Positions 47,090 through 57,135 of a stretch of 64,000 bases of DNA are shown here, piece by piece (within the stretch, counting starts at the first letter, position 1; every line of letters begins with the position of its first letter). This DNA comes from Aspidiotus rigidus (lineage: Eukaryota; Arthropoda; Insecta; Hemiptera; Diaspididae), in assembly GCA_035079385.1 (NCBI GenBank), contig JAVHKY010000003.1:19193001-19257000 (forward strand). Reading direction: 5' to 3'. The notes under the pieces were generated by a model that did no database searches, had not been told where the DNA came from, and saw only the letters and a program-made list of their open reading frames with translations. The translations under genes and the position numbers were made by a program.

Positions 47090-50000
47090 CAGAAAGTGTG
47101 TCTATCCGTACCCCTATATCTCAAGAATCACCCAACCGATCGCTTTCAAACTTTCTGCATTTATTTGTGTTATTGAGAAAGAACTGTTAGGCCACAAATG
47201 AAAATCTTGGCTTCTGAAAAAAAATTCTGTTCTTATTGTACGCATCACTTGACGCAAAGAACAGAATAAAGGGTCGTCTCTCATTCTTTCCAGTGCATGC
47301 GCAGCGATGCGAGATCAACAGTATGCTGTAGAGTCGTATGTCGTTCTTTCGTTATCGTCCTTGTCGTTGGTATTTGGATCCATTTAGCCAAAGGATGCAG
47401 CACAATGTATCGCAACTTCGGTTAGATCCACAATTGGTGTGCTGTTGTTCGTTTCATCTTGTATTGTTGGAGTGGATTGACTGGTAATGGTTTTGTGCGC
47501 TTTCTTCGATACTCTCTTTGCCTTGTCAAGTTTCACTGAGTTACTTTGGTTTCCAATATGGAAACATCACAGCTGCAAAGCTATTGTATCCAAGGGATCT
47601 TAGCTTCTCCATATGCTTCTTTGCCACTCAATTGACTGAGTCCGGGTGTAGTTTCTACTTGAGTTGGTTTTGGATGGGTTGACAGATATGAATGAGTCTC
47701 CCCGTGATGGCAATGAGGTTCGGGCTCCTTGCCGGGAGCTTGTCTGAGTGGCAGACACTTGTCCCTGCGCACTCAGCATTGCGTCATACTGAAACTAGTG
47801 GGATCGCCTGTTACACATCGTACCTTTTAGTCAGCCTAAGATATAGGCCAAGATCTCAACCTGCTCATGACGTCACATAGCAGGCGTGACTCATCTCTAG
47901 CAGGACTTGTTTGTTCCCTTGTCCTTCACTGACTTTCTTTTCACTTCATTGATTCGAAATGATATCACGGTTGTAATTCTTGTGGAGAAGAAACCTTGAT
48001 GAGATTTGAAGAATAGCAACTGCCGCATGGAGGAAATAGTATATGACGCTATAAGGGAACAAAGGAAATGATTTCTATGCAAGCGCTTTGGTGACCCGAG
48101 CCGCAGTGAGAACCGCCATACAGCAAAAGTTCATTGCTCACTTTGTTATTGCATGGCCTTCAACTATAATGTATATTTCACAGAAGATGAGCAAAATGGC
48201 GACGCATTTATGTACGCAGCGGGGAAAGGTCCCTATTCCTGCTGCCATCAAACCGTTAACCCGCTGTCCACATAACTATTCATTTTGCTGATCTTATAAG
48301 AAATATACTATACATAATATGGATTAGCAACGCGTTCTTGGAAAATGGCATGAGATGAAGGAGCTATATCCATGTTTAAGCAATTAGACGCACTGCTTGG
48401 TCTCAAACTAATGCTATCAAATGACTACTACCTTTTCCACGCCAGTTATCGAGCATTCTTTTTTGTGCGATATCCGCAACGCGTCAGATGCAGCCAAAGT
48501 AACCTACTGTAGCTCCTTTATATAATGGACAAAAACTTTACACTGCACTTCTCTTACGGAGCGCTGTCATTCCATATCATGTAGTAATAAGTGGAGTGGA
48601 AGGTCATAAAAAGGTATAAAACTGTTTTGCGACAGTTTTTAGCCTCTTTACAACATTCTACTACATCAACCAAGCTGAAATTGAGGTGTGTGGTGGAAAT
48701 AGGTGAACATTAAGAGTGTGCCAAATTTTTAGGCTAATGAGTTTGTAAGGGTCAGCTGAACTTTCACCTCACGCAAGTGTTGAGCGGTCATGGCTGCTTC
48801 AACGAGTACCTTCAGAAAAGTTGAGCAGGCAACTGTTTGCGGTAACTAAGAGCGGGATAATGGACTACAGCACACCTTATTTGATTGTGAGGCGTGAGCC
48901 GAACAAGCTTAGTCGATCTACTCAAGAGATTGGGGTAGATGAAGCGCTTGCTCCGAGTAGCCTGGGGTCCACAATGCTATAGGTTCTGAAGAAGCATGGA
49001 ATCAGGTGTTTGCATATGCAGCCACCGTCATCAAGAAGGAGATTGACGAGAAATGAACCACGCTATGACCTGCTCACGCAAAGAATGCGTTCCTATTCAC
49101 ATGAAACAAACAAAATTGTGATTCGCGGGTTTAGACAGCAATTTCAAATATTCGTCTCTGATTTGAGTTTAAATACAATAGTATAAAAACCTTGGGATAG
49201 CAAAGCGAATTCATTAAAACGAATTTTATGAATTCTAGAAAGTGGGAATATTAAGATTTCGAACTCTTACGTCATAATTATGGTCGGATATATTGATGCT
49301 CCTTTGCGAACTGTTCCACCTGAGAAGAAAAGTCTTAGTTATTTTCCGAATCCTTATTTCTAAATTCTAGCGACTAAAGAGACGTTACGTAATTTCATTT
49401 GGTGAAGTGCACTATTCACTTTTTACTTAATCGATGGAAAGAGTGAAAAGTTGCCTACTCCGACACCTCGTATAAAATTACAACTTGAAAGTTTTGAAAT
49501 AATTCTAATAAAGCTCATATATTTAGGGAGCGTTATTAGATCGAGATGATTTCTCGCAGGAGTGCTTCATGATTAAATTTGACTGCGATAAACACGCGCT
49601 GACTGTACTGTATTATACTTGCGAAAAGTACCTCATAAAACATTTAATTATCCGATGAGAATGACGTGTGCGTACAGAAGTCTTTCAGGTTTATTGCCCA
49701 CCGCCGCATTGTTAGTTATATTTTTTGTTCAGGAACGCTAATCTGCGACAAATAGAGAGAGTGAGACTAGAAGTAGAAAAAAGAAAGCACATGCAAACAA
49801 TAAGTTTTAATAACAAATGTTTAAGAAAATGCATTGATATTTGTAATTACGAGGAATTGTGGATGAGGTACTTAGGTACATCGCCGTACCAAAATTTTCT
49901 AAGAAAATTCTCTTTGCAGTCGTAATTAATAATGACGGATTACACGTGGTAGTTTCCGTAAAAAATTGACAATGATCAATTTTCACACGCTTTGTTAACG

Positions 50001-52270
50001 TATAAAAGAACAGATTCTGTGCATGAGCAGAAGCCCCATTTGTAGATAGATTTTATTTTCTCTGTCGTCCGCAAGTAACACTTTGTAAGAGAATTACTGA
50101 CTCGATGAATGTTAGACTGTACCGATTTTAATCGCTAGCGTGATTCTCTGTTTGGTTGGGGGGTATTGATGATGCTGTAAAAAAAAATAGAAGTACATCG
50201 AGATAATTAATGTCCCTACCAATTGTGAGTTCTTTACCCCCGTCCTGCACCATTCACTATGCAGAGTTGTAAAAAAGAGAGGAGCAGACTGGCGAGAAGT
50301 GAAAACCTAGTGAAGGGGTAGAAATTCGTCCAAGTTTCTTTTGTTTATTGATTTTGCTCCAAAATTTTACTGCAAGTGAGAGCTTCGTCAAGAAAAGGTC
50401 GTCGGTAAAGAGGGGAAAGTTTGTGAACAAAATAACTTGACAAACGATAGATATTTATATTCCGACTTCAAATTCCTAAATAGGAGGCTATTGTTGTCAC
50501 TGCCCCTCCCCTTCCAATGATCCGATACTTTACAGAGGAGAACGCGGGCGCAGATTAGATATACATATTTGCAGGGAGATGTTCCATATTATTTTTCTCC
50601 TCGCTTTTCTCGGAGGTTAGGTTGAAGTGCAAAATTTGACAAGGTTTGCGGAGGGTGCACTCCCATGTCTTTCGCATGAATCCACGCCCGGGAAGTATTC
50701 GCAATGGATGAGACTTCAACAGAATTTTACTAACAATAACTTTTGAATTTTTGAAAAGAATTATGCTACTGATCAAAAAAAGTTTTACTTCGATAAGAGT
50801 TTAAAAAGAAAAACTTCAAAGTGAGGAGTCGTGAAAATTTTCCTGAATGTTTGGACGAATTGTAACATTTCTCTCTTTCTTTCTCTAATTCTAATAACCC
50901 TAGAAGAAAGTAACGAAAACTACGGACGTATAAATTATTATGTATCGAAAATCGAGGGAACAAGAAAATCCGAGAAATAACTGTAATATGGTATTAAAAA
51001 AAAATTGATATGCTGACAAAAATAATAGGAAGATAGATAAAACATCAGATATACAAAATACATCAAACAAAGAATCATAAATTACTCCGTAACTATTTGA
51101 AGAACAAGGTGATATATACCGAGCGGAGATTAATTATTTCAAATGACGTAATGTTTTCCTTTAAAAGAAACAAAATTTACTGTATACCTGCATGATGGTA
51201 GGGCAGCAATTATTTGTTCTTATGTAATTTGCTTAGAACGTACGGTCGTTACTTTTTCGTCGCTGATGCCTTCGTCCACCTATGAGTATATTTTCGAATA
51301 TATGAATCATACGATTGAGGAAAGACTTTTAAAAATCCAAAGATTATTTTCGGAAAGAAATCAGCGTTAACGAGTTTTCATAACTTTTTGCTGACATCGT
51401 TACTAATGAAAGTTGAAGTTCTAAACGTAGGTACGATTTCCTCCTTCTTCTAAAAATAAAAAAATTAATATTTTCATTTCTCATAATAATAGTGCAGTGT
51501 GTCATTTCCAGAATATGACTCACTTCATTCCCAAATCAAAAAAAAAGAAAAACACCGTGGCATAGCACAGAACCTATCTTCGTAGCATTTTACTCGTATA
51601 TATTTGCTTCTTACACTTCGACGTAATATGTCGATCATATCGATACATGTCGATTTTATCGATCACGTTAAATCGATTCTACTTATGTATTATATCGACT
51701 TTGGATACGTCTAACTCGATCATAATGACGTCATAGTAACTCGGTATAGAGCTAGTATTCGTATGTTAGGCTAGAAGGCTCGACTGTTCACTCGCTCCTT
51801 TCATTCGCCTGGACAGCCTGCATTATTGGGGAAGAAAATTCTCAACATCATTAATAAACTCAAAATATGCATTGAATACCTTATTCGATGACGATAATCG
51901 GAATCGTGGGAAAATCGGTTCAGATAAGAACTATTTGTATTCGACAGGCACGTAAATAGCAGAGTGAGAATCAATTCTTTTTCCATCGAAATTGAAGTTT
52001 ATCATTCATTGCCTGTGAGGAACTCGCGAAAGATCTGAATTTTATTCGTACACAATCCTCTTCTTCCCCCTCCCCCGTCCTCTTGAAACAATAGCAGCTC
52101 TTAATCTTTCATATTTTTTGAATAAAATCATCTTTAGATAAGGTTATCTGAAATACACAGTGACGTAGATAGGACTTTTTGACATTTTTACAGTCTTTAC
52201 CGGCACCTCGACCATTCCACTAATATAAATTCGCGAGCCCCCCCCCCCCTTCGACCAATCCAGAGATCTG
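47090..52270. other. Presumed intronic DNA, few recognisable features
   Basis: Contains the uninterrupted relative of the split repeat (48377-48600). Two TGACGTCA octamers lie at 47868-47875 and 51726-51733. At 49733-49922 an exon-like frame follows a TTTTTTGTTCAG acceptor-like sequence, but it encodes no family I recognise. A 12-C run lies near 52238. No gene is supported. Confidence 0.4.
48377..48600 (+). repeat. Uninterrupted relative of the repeat at 21985/23160
   Basis: Same phrase order as the two halves flanking the 22089-23159 insertion ('caattagacgcactgctt', 'agctcctttatataatggac', 'ttacggagcgctg'), so it acts as an empty-site paralogue. Class unknown. Confidence 0.5.
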
Positions 52271-52279
52271 CAAGGTGGA

Positions 52280-53075
52280 GTTTGACTTTCTCAGTTTTAG
52301 CATACAGTATATGGGGCTATACTAGCTGTAAACTAGGCTAGGCCTAAACTAGCTCGATTTGACTTTCATGTAGTATATTAGACCTAAACTAGACATCCCA
52401 TTAGGCCCTAAGAACTGTAAACAGGGCTTAAACTAGACTTAAACTACCCGTAATTGGATTATACTAGTTTGAAATTAGGCCTAGCTTAGAGATACTAGGC
52501 CTACTATGGTTAGGCATATAATATACTGGACTCAAACTATATCTACCATACAATTACTAGCACTATACTAGGTTTATGCTACGCTGTTAGGCTAAGTGAG
52601 TTTCCCAGTTTTAGTAAATTAAGCTGCACTAGCTTTAAACTAGGCTACAGTTGGAAATCCGTGAGGCGAGTTGCTCCAGATACGACGCGTATGCTATACT
52701 AGGCCTAGAATGTCTTGTACTCGCAAATTAATCTAGAAATGTGCTAGTCCGAAAGAGAAAAAGAGAGGAATGTTGATGACGTCACGAACTAATAACGTCG
52801 TAGATGGTGATGCAGACGCGGATTCAGACGATCACTTTGGGAGGGGAAATGATCCAAAAAAAGTCTAAAAAGGACCACTTTTTTTTCACATTTCCTTCGA
52901 TACTACAGATTTTTTGTTGTTTCGGGGGGTTTCAGGAAGGAAATTTCCCCCCCCCATGGATCCGCGCCTGGTGATGACGTCACAAGCAGATTTTGGGGAT
53001 GTTGATAACGTTACAAGTAGGTTTGAACTGGTTGATGTCTTACTCCGCCTTTATCCGCTATCGAAAATTCGCGAG
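52280..53075 (+). repeat. CTAGGCCTA / TGACGTCA composite repeat (copy 3)
   Basis: A long CTAG-rich tract (52310-52710) precedes 'gagaaaaagagaggaatgtt', TGACGTCA at 52777-52784, and the 'gttgataacg...gaactggttgatgtc' close near 53035. A second TGACGTCA at 52975-52982 lies beyond an internal duplication or insertion (52800-52970). This is the longest copy in the window. Confidence 0.6.
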
Positions 53076-53121
53076 TTTAGCCGGATTTCCTCTTTTTAAT
53101 GTATTTACCGGAATCGGCACC

Positions 53122-53250
53122 CTATGCTCTGTTCACATTAAGGAAGGATAGAAATATGACCTCGAGAACGGAACGCTCCGGGTAATTTTAATCTACCGTT
53201 CCGTTCTCAAGGTCATATTTCTATCCTTCCTTAATGTGAACAGAGTATAG
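53122..53250. mobile_element. 129-bp fold-back element, ~49-bp arms
   Basis: CTATGCTCTGTTCACATTAA at the left is matched, inverted, at 53231-53250 with one change. Pairing continues through 'aaggatagaaatatgacct' to 'agaacggaac', leaving a loop of about 25 bases. The flanking TA could be a 2-bp target site as in Tc1/mariner MITEs, but this is not certain. Confidence 0.75.
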
Positions 53251-53445
53251 CCGTGAATTGGAAATCTGCGAGTTCAAGTCTGAGTTGATCCTCTTCCCCC
53301 CCCCCCCCGAAAATTTGCCATGAATCTTCGACCTGATCCAGAATAGTTAATTTATTATATCAGACCAAGAATGAGTCCTCGGAAGCTACTTAGCTTAAAA
53401 TATGTATATACTAGACTTCACGGATAGAGGTTTAAGCTGGGTGAT

Positions 53446-53695
53446 ATTTGTTCGACCGGTTTCGATAGATCTGGCGTCTATCATCATGAGGAGAGAACTG
53501 AATAAAAGCGTTGAAACTAGTAAGGAGATGAAAGAAAGTAGAACAAGGGTATCAGGTCAGCGGTGTTTCTGTAGTCATCTGACTAAAAAATTTTAGATAA
53601 TAAAACTCTAGTTCCGGACTTTCTAATCTGTTACGTGCTGTACTATTCCTCCTACTCTATTCAAATGGCTCGTGGTTACGAGGAAAACATTCAAA
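53446..53695 (+). repeat. Left pseudo-LTR of PLE 2 (inverted plus direct part)
   Basis: 53446-53559 is the reverse complement of 56660-56773 and therefore carries the candidate ribozyme region backwards. 53562-53695 repeats 56900-57030 directly, including 'ctgactaaaaaattttagat' and 'ggactttctaatctgttacg'. The switch falls near 53560. Confidence 0.85.
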
Positions 53696-54061
53696 TTATC
53701 AATACCGCGTATACGGCGGTCCTCTCCTCAATGTTTATAAAATCGGCTAAGAAACTGGTGAGCATTTTATTCTACATATCCTTCGTCTCAACTTGTTTGA
53801 AGTTCAATCTAAAACCATCTTTCGTGTCTTATCGACTAAACTGTTCCTCTGAAACACTTCGCTTTCGTATCGACGCAAATGGCTGGACTCCGAACGACGA
53901 CGATGGTATTGTGAAAAGGCGAAACTCCAAGATCTCCTTCGCCGGTTAGCTATTAAACTTTCCTCTGAACTCACCCCGGAAGAGTTCCTCAACCTACAGA
54001 CTATCGCCAGCCGAAAACAATCAAGGCTTCACTCCCTCCTTCGTACAACTAAATTGAAGAA
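53664..54061 (+). pseudogene. PLE 2 protein, N-terminal part
   Basis: From an ATG near 53665 (ATGGCTCG) the frame runs through the pseudo-LTR junction. After a frameshift near 53900 it reads 'CEKAKLQDLLRRLAIKLSSE' and 'LTPEEFLNLQTIASRKQSR', charged helical sequence that fits the poorly conserved region ahead of the reverse transcriptase in PLE proteins. It stops at 54061 where the tRNA-like insertion begins. The same codons (AAATTGAAGAA) resume at 54696. Confidence 0.6.
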
Positions 54062-54180
54062 AGGAGGGGGGTTGTTGGTAAAGGTTAGGTAGGTCTGATG
54101 CAAGCTGTGCTTGCTCCCTCTAATATACACTCGGTGAGTGTTCGTCGTCGTTGCGGGTAGTGACGTACTAGTTCTCGTCG

Positions 54181-54331
54181 TTGGTAATTGGAAAAATTCG
54201 TGGAAGATTTGATCGCCCTCGTAGCTCAGCGGTTAGAGCAGTCGCCCGGCAAGCGAAAGGTTTCGGGTTCGGATCCCGACGAGGTGATCAAATTTTTCGC
54301 TTGAGTTTTTCATTTACCAACAACCCCCCTC
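54181..54331 (+). repeat. Inverted repeat enclosing the tRNA-like body (unit 1)
   Basis: The ~34 bases before the tRNA-like body ('ttggtaattgg...gatttgatc') pair with the ~35 bases after it ('gatcaaattttt...accaa'), extending the acceptor stem into a long imperfect helix. The same arrangement is present in unit 2 (54490-54632). Confidence 0.65.
54215..54287 (+). repeat. tRNA-like sequence, unit 1 (anticodon-position GGC)
   Basis: A cloverleaf can be drawn: acceptor GCCCTCG/CGAGGTG with five of seven pairs, D stem GCTC/GAGC, anticodon stem GTCGC/GCGAA with four pairs, loop CCGGCAA, T stem TCGGG/CCCGA. The A-box TAGCTCAGCGG is perfect and the B-box GGTTCGGATCC has one change. C at position 33 (normally U) and G at 58 (normally A) argue against a working tRNA, so this is read as a SINE promoter head. 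Identity from the anticodon position would be Ala. Confidence 0.7.
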
Positions 54332-54523
54332 CTTTAATATTACCCCCGCACGTAAGTATTGTGTCTTTCGTTGTGTTCCTTAGTCAGGTAGTTCTGTTGA
54401 GGTCTGATGCAAGCTGTGCTTGCTCCCTCTAATATACACTCGGTGAGTGTTCCTCGTCGTTGCGGGTAGTGACGTACTAGTTCTCGTCGTTGGTAATTGG
54501 AAAAATTCGTGGAAGATTTGATC

Positions 54524-54596
54524 GCCCTCGTAGCTCAGCGGTTAGAGCAGTCGCCCGGCAAGCGAAAGGTCTCGGGTTCGGATCCCGACGAGGTGA
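54524..54596 (+). repeat. tRNA-like sequence, unit 2
   Basis: Identical to unit 1 except one base in the variable region (AGGTC instead of AGGTT). The same C33 and G58 anomalies are present. Near-identity of the two units indicates a recent duplication or insertion as a dimer. Confidence 0.7.
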
Positions 54597-54695
54597 TCAA
54601 ATTTTTCGCTTGAGTTTTTCATTTACCAACAACCCCCCTCCTTTAATATTACCCCCGCACGTAAGTATTGTGTCTTTCGTATTGTGTCTTTCTTT

Positions 54696-56560
54696 AAATT
54701 GAAGAAGCTCCAGCGTCTATCCAAACCGAAAACTCCTCATCCGGCTCCTGATACCGATATGACACTCTCTTCGCTCCTGCCGTCGTCAACCTATCGTTCA
54801 CCCACTTCTCATCTCTTGAACTTGACCTCCTCAAAAAAGGAAAGGAATTCGTGTTACCACCCACAACCTGGAAAGAAGCCCTCGAGAGCGTCCTCGTCTC
54901 TGACCTGGCTACCGGTATTCGCACCAATAATCGCCTTAACGACGACAACACACGGCACCTCATTCGCGAAGCAATCGATCAACTAGGCAACACTAAATCC
55001 CCTCTGGTCCGGTGCTTTTCCTCCTTGAAACGTAACCTGCAACAGAATGACTTTACGCTGGTGAAAGCCGATAAAGGCGAAGCTGTTGTTATTATGCCAC
55101 GCCCATTACACGAACAAAAGGTCACCGACTTCCTGGCCTCTGCCGGCGCCTCCAAAATTCCGTCAAAATTCGCCGAATACAACTCAGAAATGCGTTCCAC
55201 CATCAAAAACGCTAAGCATATACTCCCCCAAGAACGGAAATTCCTCCTACAAATGAATCCTTCACTGCCGCAACTATATGGGCAGATGAAGCTACATAAG
55301 CCAGACCTATCAATACGGCCAGTCGTCGCTTTGTATTCTGACCCAACTTACAAGCTCGCGAAGTTCCTGACCAACTGGTTCTGCTACGTGTCCGACTTCA
55401 ATCCTCCTTACGCGGTTCGCAACTCCCTCAATCTCACATCAAGAATGTCCAACACAAATTTTCCTTCCGGATCGATACTGGTCTCCTTCGACGTCGCCAG
55501 TATGTTTTCTAAAATTCCGGTGGCGCGCACCATCCCCCTCCTCCTCCGGTTCCTGGAAAGACAGAATATTCATCCGGACATCATCAACGAATTCCGCAAT
55601 TTACTCCAGGTTTGCCTCTCTCAAAACGTTTGCGTCTTCAGGAAAATGACCTACAAGTTTACGGATGGGCTTCCGATGGGAGGTCTACTATCCTCTCTGG
55701 AAGCAAATGTGTTCATGAACTACCTCGAAACCTCCATTCTCAGCTCAAGCTCATACGCCTCTCGAATACGATTTTGGGCTCGCTATGTCGACGACATGTT
55801 ATGTGTCTGGCGTGGCCCTCTTCCGGGCTACAACTCTTCCTCCAAGAACTCAACAATTTTGACCACGCTATCAAATTCACGCTTGAAACAGGAGGAAACA
55901 GCATCAATTTTCTAGATGTCACCATCACCCTCATCGAAAAACATAATATTCTAAAAGGCATCTTTAGGAAAGCTTCGTTCATGGGCGTTTCCATCCACGT
56001 GGACTCCTTCCATCCTCCATCCCACAAAATGGCAACCATAAACGCAGACATCCACAGGCTGATCCATATTCCTCTAGATGACGTGGCTTTCGAATACGAG
56101 ATCAAGCAAATCGAAAAAATTGCCAAGTTAAACGGCCTCGAATCTAACATCCGCCTCTTGGTCAGACGTAAACAACTTAAAAAGCTGCTCACCGAACTCT
56201 CTCCCGACGAGCCCCTCTCTCAACACGATGGATTCGCCTACCATACCTCGGGAGACCTACAGAAAAACTTTCCTCAAAGCTCCGAAGATTCAACTACCGA
56301 GTAGGCTTCTATCCGGTCAACACTTCGTCTGACCTCTCCACCTTGAAGGATGCTGTGCCACCAACGGATAAGTCAGGCATTTACTGAATAACGTGTGGTT
56401 CCTGCGGTGTCCAGTACGTTGGCCAGACCGGCCGTTCCCTCCGTACTCGCTTCCGCGAGCATAAAGCAGCCATCTCCAATGGAAAATACTCTGGTTTTGC
56501 CGAACATTGCACGGATAAAAATTACCCCAACCCCAATAAAGGTCAAAACATGAATCGTCT
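54696..56560 (+). pseudogene. PLE 2 reverse transcriptase and GIY-YIG endonuclease, frameshifted
   Basis: The main frame 54851-55915 reads 'DKGEAVVIM', 'YGQMKLHKP' (fingers), 'VSFDVASMFSKIPV' (catalytic SFDVxxLFxxIP with aspartate kept), 'DGLPMGGLLSS' and 'RYVDDMLCVW' (catalytic YVDD, 55783-55794). A frameshift near 55820 moves to the 55612-56304 frame: 'GGNSINFLDVTI', 'HRLIHIPLDDVAFEYE'. A second shift near 56290 leads to the GIY-YIG domain: 'KSGIY', a TGA at 56385-56387, 'CGSCGVQYVGQTGRSLRTRF', then 'EHK' and 'FAEHC'. So all PLE signatures are present in order, but two frameshifts and one stop inactivate it. An upstream shift near 54770 joins the segment after the SINE insertion. Confidence 0.88.
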
Positions 56561-56659
56561 GGAAGAAACCGAGATCATTCGCTCTTCATCTACAAACTCG
56601 TCGACTCTCTTAATTCGTTCATCAAATTCTACTACAACTTTAATCAGCACTTCCTGTCT

Positions 56660-57030
56660 TGACCTGATCCCCTCGTTCAACTTTCTTTCATCTCCTTACC
56701 AGTTTCAACGCTTTTATTCAGTTCTCTCCTGATGATGATAGACGCGAGATCTATCGAAACCGGTCGAACAAATAGTCCTCGGAACTTAATCTAAATTTAT
56801 ATTTTCAACAAATTTATAATTATATTATTTTGACCAATTTTTCCTTAATTTTCTATTTTTATTTTTATTTTATTTTCCGTTCTACCTCTTTTCCGTTGTG
56901 GTGTTTCTCTAGTTATCTGACTAAAAAATTTTAGATAATAAAACTCTAATTCCGGACTTTCTAATCTGTTACGTGCTGTGCTATTCCTCCTATTCTATTC
57001 AAATGGCTCGTTCACGAGGAAAGCATTCAA
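56660..57030 (+). repeat. Right pseudo-LTR region of PLE 2
   Basis: Holds the sequence repeated inverted (56660-56773) and direct (56900-57030) at the left end. Between them is an AT-rich stretch (56780-56895) absent from the left copy. An A run (57029-57048) follows. Confidence 0.8.
56729..56765 (+). ncRNA. Candidate hammerhead ribozyme core in PLE 2 pseudo-LTR
   Basis: The elements of a hammerhead core occur in order: CTGATGA (56729-56735), a 6-bp stem GATAGA/TCTATC (56737-56742, 56750-56755), GAAAC (56756-56760) and a GTC cleavage-type triplet (56763-56765) after a minimal stem III. PLE pseudo-LTRs are known to carry minimal hammerheads with very short stem III. Weak points: one unpaired T between CTGATGA and the stem, and no convincing stem I. 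The inverted left copy has CTCATGA, with an essential core G changed. Confidence 0.45.
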
Positions 57031-57055
57031 AAAAAAAAAAAAAAAAAAGAAAAAA

Positions 57056-57135
57056 TTAAGCTGGTTGATGTCTTTACTGTACCTTCATCCACTGCTATCG
57101 AAAATGATTCTGTCTTTACTGGTTGCTGGATCGAG
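57056..57135 (+). repeat. Distal half of the TGACGTCA composite repeat, beyond PLE 2
   Basis: 'ttaagctggttgatgtcttt' and 'actgtaccttcatccact' continue the repeat that stops at 53445 and match the 3310-3360 copy almost exactly, confirming PLE 2 as an insertion in this repeat. Confidence 0.65.

Larger units (their letters stand above)
54062..54695 (+). mobile_element. Tandem dimer of a tRNA-derived SINE-like element with 11-bp TSD
   Basis: The insertion is flanked by AAATTGAAGAA (54051-54061 and 54696-54706) and interrupts the PLE 2 coding frame. It has two units with a 309-bp period (units starting near 54093 and 54402). Each holds a tRNA-like body, then 'ttaccaacaacccccctcct', then 'gcacgtaagtattgtgtctt'. 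The insertion starts with a 20-bp inverted copy of the C-rich tail phrase (54063-54082). No coding capacity. The TSD implies target-primed insertion by another element's enzymes. Confidence 0.8.
53446..57055 (+). mobile_element. Penelope-like element (PLE 2), full structure with TSD
   Basis: A 3.6-kb PLE flanked by a 14-bp target duplication: TTAAGCTGGGTGAT (53432-53445) and TTAAGCTGGTTGAT (57056-57069). The target is the TGACGTCA composite repeat, whose halves lie on both sides. The left end has a 114-bp inverted copy (53446-53559) of 56660-56773, then a 134-bp direct copy (53562-53695) of 56900-57030. This is the pseudo-LTR arrangement of Penelope elements. A run of A's ends the element. 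Coding frames are broken by frameshifts, one stop in the GIY-YIG domain and a 634-bp insertion, so it is inactive. Confidence 0.88.

Noticed and set aside
47581..47880. Coding fragment of an LTR retrotransposon
   Set aside because: Short proline- and histidine-containing frames looked suggestive but no protease, reverse transcriptase or integrase motif could be identified.
49725..49925. Exon after an acceptor-like TTTTTTGTTCAG
   Set aside because: The peptide has no family match, does not continue the UNC-93-like sequence, and no donor or poly(A) evidence was seen. Possible but not supported.
54215..54596. Two functional tRNA-Ala genes
   Set aside because: The cloverleaf has C33 instead of U33, G58 instead of A58, two mismatched acceptor pairs and a GGC anticodon unusual for eukaryotic tRNA-Ala; both copies lie in an insertion with a TSD. 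A SINE head fits better.
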